DNA from: Candidatus Doudnabacteria bacterium
Lineage (GTDB): Bacteria > Patescibacteriota > Doudnabacteria > UBA920
Length of the DNA: 7,559 nt
Direction: 5' to 3'
Assembly: GCA_903913365.1 (NCBI GenBank)
Contig: CAIWKW010000140.1
Coordinates: 1-7,559, forward strand
Below are positions 6,296-7,559 of the stretch, piece by piece. Numbering within the stretch: the first letter of the stretch is position 1; every line of letters starts with the position of its first letter. Both the position numbers and the translations under genes were made by a program. The notes under the pieces are model-generated. The model was not told the origin of the DNA, made no database searches, and saw only the letters and a list, made by a program, of their open reading frames with translations.

Positions 6296-7270
6296 TTATT
6301 TTGCCAAATATTTTATAAATTCTCCTGCCACATTATATCCGGTCAGCCTTTCAAAGCTATCCAGGCCGGGAAATCTGTTTACTTCTAGTATGTAAAATTT
6401 ACCTTTGCTTTCCAAAATATCAACCTTGGAAAGTTCTCTGCCTAAAAGGTGGGAGGATTGCTCGGCTAAATTGGTCAAAGTTTGCATTTTGTCAGCTCCA
6501 ACCACCCCGTCTCGCTTCGCGAGCCACCCCTCCTTGTCAGTAGGGGAAGCTACGCTGCTATCCTCAGAAGCACTGCGGAGCGTCTCCTCCTTTTTTAAGG
6601 AGGAGTACCCCGCGTAGCGGGGGGAGGTGGTTGGAGTATGTATTGCCAAATATTTATTAAAATCCGGGCGCTTGGTTGCACTGTCAATATTAAAACGCAG
6701 TATAACCGGCAACGCTTTGTAGCCAACCGTAATTACTTTATACTCATATTCCGCGGGAATAAATTCCTGAAAAACCAATTCTTCTTTCGGATACCTTTCT
6801 AGTACTTTATCCAAATCAGTCTGGTCTTTAATCAAAAAAGTATGCTTGCCTTTAAAGCCGTAAATCCATTTCAAAATTAGTGGAAAGTGGAAAGTGGAAA
6901 GTAAAAAGTTTAATAATGCATCGGTTTTTGGGATCGGCAACCCTGCTGCTTCAAGTTTTTGGTAATCCGCCCATTTGCCTTCGGCCAAAATGCCTTTGGC
7001 AATTACGCTATCAACAACTTTTTTACCGGCTAATCTGAATTGTTTTGCCAAATCAACAACCTCAGGCAAATGCTTTGCCAAATTATTGCTGAAAGGATTA
7101 CGGACATATAAAACGTCAAAGCCTTTAATATCAACTTTAAAAGCGCAAGACTGTAACTCGTACATATCCATAACGCTAACTTCTATTTTCTGACTTCTAG
7201 CTTCTTCCGCTAGCCTTACAGCAGCGTAAACGCCCTTTGGGGAAATAACTAAAATCTTCATACTGTTCAT
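6296..7270 (-). CDS. RimK-like ATP-grasp ligase carrying an in-frame inserted element
   Basis: This 324-residue protein is an ATP-grasp ligase of the RimK/LysX type, which joins a carboxylate, activated as acyl-phosphate, to an amine (in E. coli RimK, glutamates onto ribosomal protein S6). It has a Rossmann-like pre-ATP-grasp domain (MKILVISPKG, 4-13), an ATP-binding lysine in ILKW (K134), the glycine loop YGFKGKH (137-143), the hinge VFQEF (166-170), and the metal-binding D284 with EVN (E296, N298). Residues about 212-259 are encoded by a palindromic element; without it the protein would be 277 residues, nearer to the usual 280-300. A second repeat encodes about 122-131. The frame stays open, so the gene may still be functional. 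An AAGG lies 4 nt before the ATG at 7270; an alternative ATG at 7261 starts exactly at the conserved MKILV. Whether it modifies a ribosomal protein is unproven; its neighbour is S15, not S6. Confidence 0.88.
   Translation of the reverse strand: MNSMKILVISPKGVYAAVRLAEEARSQKIEVSVMDMYELQSCAFKVDIKGFDVLYVRNPFSNNLAKHLPEVVDLAKQFRLAGKKVVDSVIAKGILAEGKWADYQKLEAAGLPIPKTDALLNFLLSTFHFPLILKWIYGFKGKHTFLIKDQTDLDKVLERYPKEELVFQEFIPAEYEYKVITVGYKALPVILRFNIDSATKRPDFNKYLAIHTPTTSPRYAGYSSLKKEETLRSASEDSSVASPTDKEGWLAKRDGVVGADKMQTLTNLAEQSSHLLGRELSKVDILESKGKFYILEVNRFPGLDSFERLTGYNVAGEFIKYLAK
6496..6636. mobile_element. 141-bp palindromic element inserted in frame in the ATP-grasp gene
   Basis: The element is bounded by perfect 11-bp inverted ends, CTCCAACCACC (6496-6506) and GGTGGTTGGAG (6626-6636). 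Inside are further hairpins: CTCGC-TTC-GCGAG (6511-6523), a 9-bp stem CTCCTCCTT/AAGGAGGAG with a TTTT loop (6584-6605), and CCCCGC-GTA-GCGGGG (6608-6622). It is much richer in G+C than the gene around it. Its length is 47 codons, and the frame used stays open, giving a polar Ser/Lys/Glu-rich peptide beginning TPTTSPRYAGYSSLKKEE. It encodes no transposase and shows no clear target duplication, so it would be a non-autonomous, MITE-like or Rickettsia-palindromic-element-like unit. Mobility is inferred from structure alone; no second copy is in the window. Confidence 0.75.
6880..6907. repeat. Heptamer tandem repeat (GTGGAAA) within the ATP-grasp gene
   Basis: Three perfect GTGGAAA units (6880-6900) are followed by one degenerate unit, GTAAAAA. 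On the coding strand they read as CTTTCCA-type units and encode part of LLSTFHFPL, immediately before the ATP-binding lysine. A 7-nt unit shifts frame with each copy, so gain or loss of one unit would break the gene. Confidence 0.85.
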
Positions 7271-7297
7271 TCTACCTTAAAAACGCCTATTTTTACA

Positions 7298-7387
7298 ATG
7301 TCGCATAACGCATTATTATGAGGGTAATAATATTCGTTGTCGCAATAACTCCTGTGTATATTGTGGATAACATAGTATGTCGCATAA
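7298..7387 (+). repeat. Three TGTCGCA repeats between divergent genes; possible dif-like or operator sites
   Basis: An identical 11-mer ATGTCGCATAA occurs at 7298-7308 and 7377-7387, with a related TTGTCGCAATAA at 7337-7348; the TGTCGCA cores start at 7299, 7338 and 7378, so they are 39 and 40 bp apart. The first copy is followed by CGCATTA and then TTATG (7316-7320), giving CATAA-N7-TTATG, close to the CATAA-N6-TTATG core of E. coli dif. The third overlaps the promoter of the recombinase gene. They may be Xer recombination sites, operators for autoregulation, or both; I cannot choose from sequence. Confidence 0.55.
7362..7370 (-). promoter_or_regulatory. Perfect DnaA-box 9-mer
   Basis: TGTGGATAA on the + strand is the complement of the consensus TTATCCACA. 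It is the only perfect copy I see in the window and stands about 20 bp upstream of the TATAAT of the recombinase gene. It may let DnaA influence that promoter, or be chance in A+T-rich DNA; one box does not make an origin. Confidence 0.35.
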
Positions 7388-7396
7388 TGCTATAAT
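7367..7396 (+). promoter_or_regulatory. Extended -10 promoter of the recombinase gene, likely leaderless
   Basis: TGCTATAAT (7388-7396) is an extended -10 with perfect TATAAT. The best -35 is ATAACA (7367-7372, 4 of 6), 18 bp upstream. The expected start of transcription, about 7 nt after TATAAT, falls on or beside the A of the ATG at 7403, leaving no room for a ribosome-binding site. The third TGTCGCA repeat lies between the -35 and -10. Confidence 0.6.
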
Positions 7397-7402
7397 GAGA
7401 CT

Positions 7403-7559
7403 ATGCCAACAGACCAGACATCAAAACCCAAATCCGCCTTCACTCCCCTGCACCGCTATATTATGGACTTTTTGGAGTACTGTGAAATCGGCAAAAATCA
7501 AAGCCGCAATACAATTGCGGCGTATTACCGTTACCTGACAAAATTTTCCAAATTTTCCA
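7403..7559 (+). CDS. Tyrosine recombinase (XerC/XerD-like), N-terminal fragment cut by window edge
   Basis: Only the first 52 residues are in the window. They read as the SAM-like core-binding domain of a tyrosine recombinase: a helix HRYIMDFLEYCEIGKNQ (17-33) followed by SRNTIAAYYRYLTKF (34-48), the typical S-x-x-T-I-x-x-Y-x-x-x-L-x-x-F pattern of XerC/XerD. In most bacteria these proteins resolve chromosome dimers at dif; single-recombinase systems often keep their site beside the gene. The catalytic R-H-R-Y residues lie beyond the window, so a phage- or element-type integrase cannot be excluded, though the short N-terminus favours Xer. The ATG at 7403 is chosen because the frame and homology begin there and a TATAAT ends 6 nt before it. 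The gene diverges from the ATP-grasp gene across a 132-bp region with repeated TGTCGCA sites. Confidence 0.82.
   Translation, partial: MPTDQTSKPKSAFTPLHRYIMDFLEYCEIGKNQSRNTIAAYYRYLTKFSKFS

Noticed and set aside
6263..6300. + strand promoter beginning with TTGACA at 6264-6269
   Set aside because: No good -10 stands 16-18 bp downstream and no + strand gene follows; it is probably chance in A+T-rich DNA.
7315..7345. Promoter of the ATP-grasp gene on the - strand (TTGCGA and CATAAT)
   Set aside because: The spacing is 19 bp and both boxes are imperfect; too weak to list as a feature, though some promoter must lie in this region.
7298..7387. Short CRISPR-like array
   Set aside because: The repeats are only 7-11 bp and diverge in the middle copy, there are just three, and no cas genes are present.
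7271..7402. Replication origin
   Set aside because: Only one DnaA box, no DUE-like cluster and no dnaA, dnaN or rpmH nearby.

Overview
The window looks like a piece of a Candidate Phyla Radiation (Patescibacteria/Parcubacteria-like) genome. This rests on the A- and K-rich coding style, the near absence of Shine-Dalgarno sequences, very tight gene spacing, a histidine kinase of the SHQLRTP/IKW type and low-complexity heptamer repeats. It is an inference from style; no marker gene here fixes the taxon.

Left part (42-5322, + strand): four genes packed with gaps of 9, 3 and 1 nt, ending at a strong hairpin terminator (5328-5355). In order they encode an Acg-type nitroreductase-fold protein, a PaaK/LuxE-like adenylate-forming ligase, an E1-like (ThiF/MoeB superfamily) adenylyltransferase of the mycobacterial MoeY (Rv1355c) type, and a polytopic membrane histidine kinase. 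As I recall, MoeY joins an E1 domain and a nitroreductase-like domain in one chain, so here the two halves appear as separate genes with a ligase between them. The set looks like a small uncharacterised pathway (acyl activation, E1-type adenylation, flavin-fold protein) coupled to a sensor. No substrate, carrier protein or response regulator is visible. This is the best candidate for an undescribed system.

Middle part (5389-6262, - strand): rpsO (ribosomal protein S15) followed 10 nt later by a 133-residue protein I do not recognise. A promoter and a leader of about 150 nt precede rpsO. The leader contains an 11-bp long-range pairing and a 14-bp hairpin with a second, competing 3' arm, which fits an autoregulatory S15 leader.

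Right part (6296-7559): a RimK-like ATP-grasp ligase on the - strand and, divergently, the start of a tyrosine recombinase (XerC/D-like) on the + strand, cut by the window edge. The ATP-grasp gene carries a 141-bp palindromic element with perfect 11-bp inverted ends, inserted in frame (47 codons) in a position that should spare the active site. It also has a heptamer tandem repeat inside its coding sequence. The divergent intergenic region holds three TGTCGCA sites about 40 bp apart, one forming a dif-like CATAA-N7-TTATG arrangement, a perfect DnaA-box 9-mer, and a TATAAT so close to the recombinase ATG that the transcript would be leaderless.
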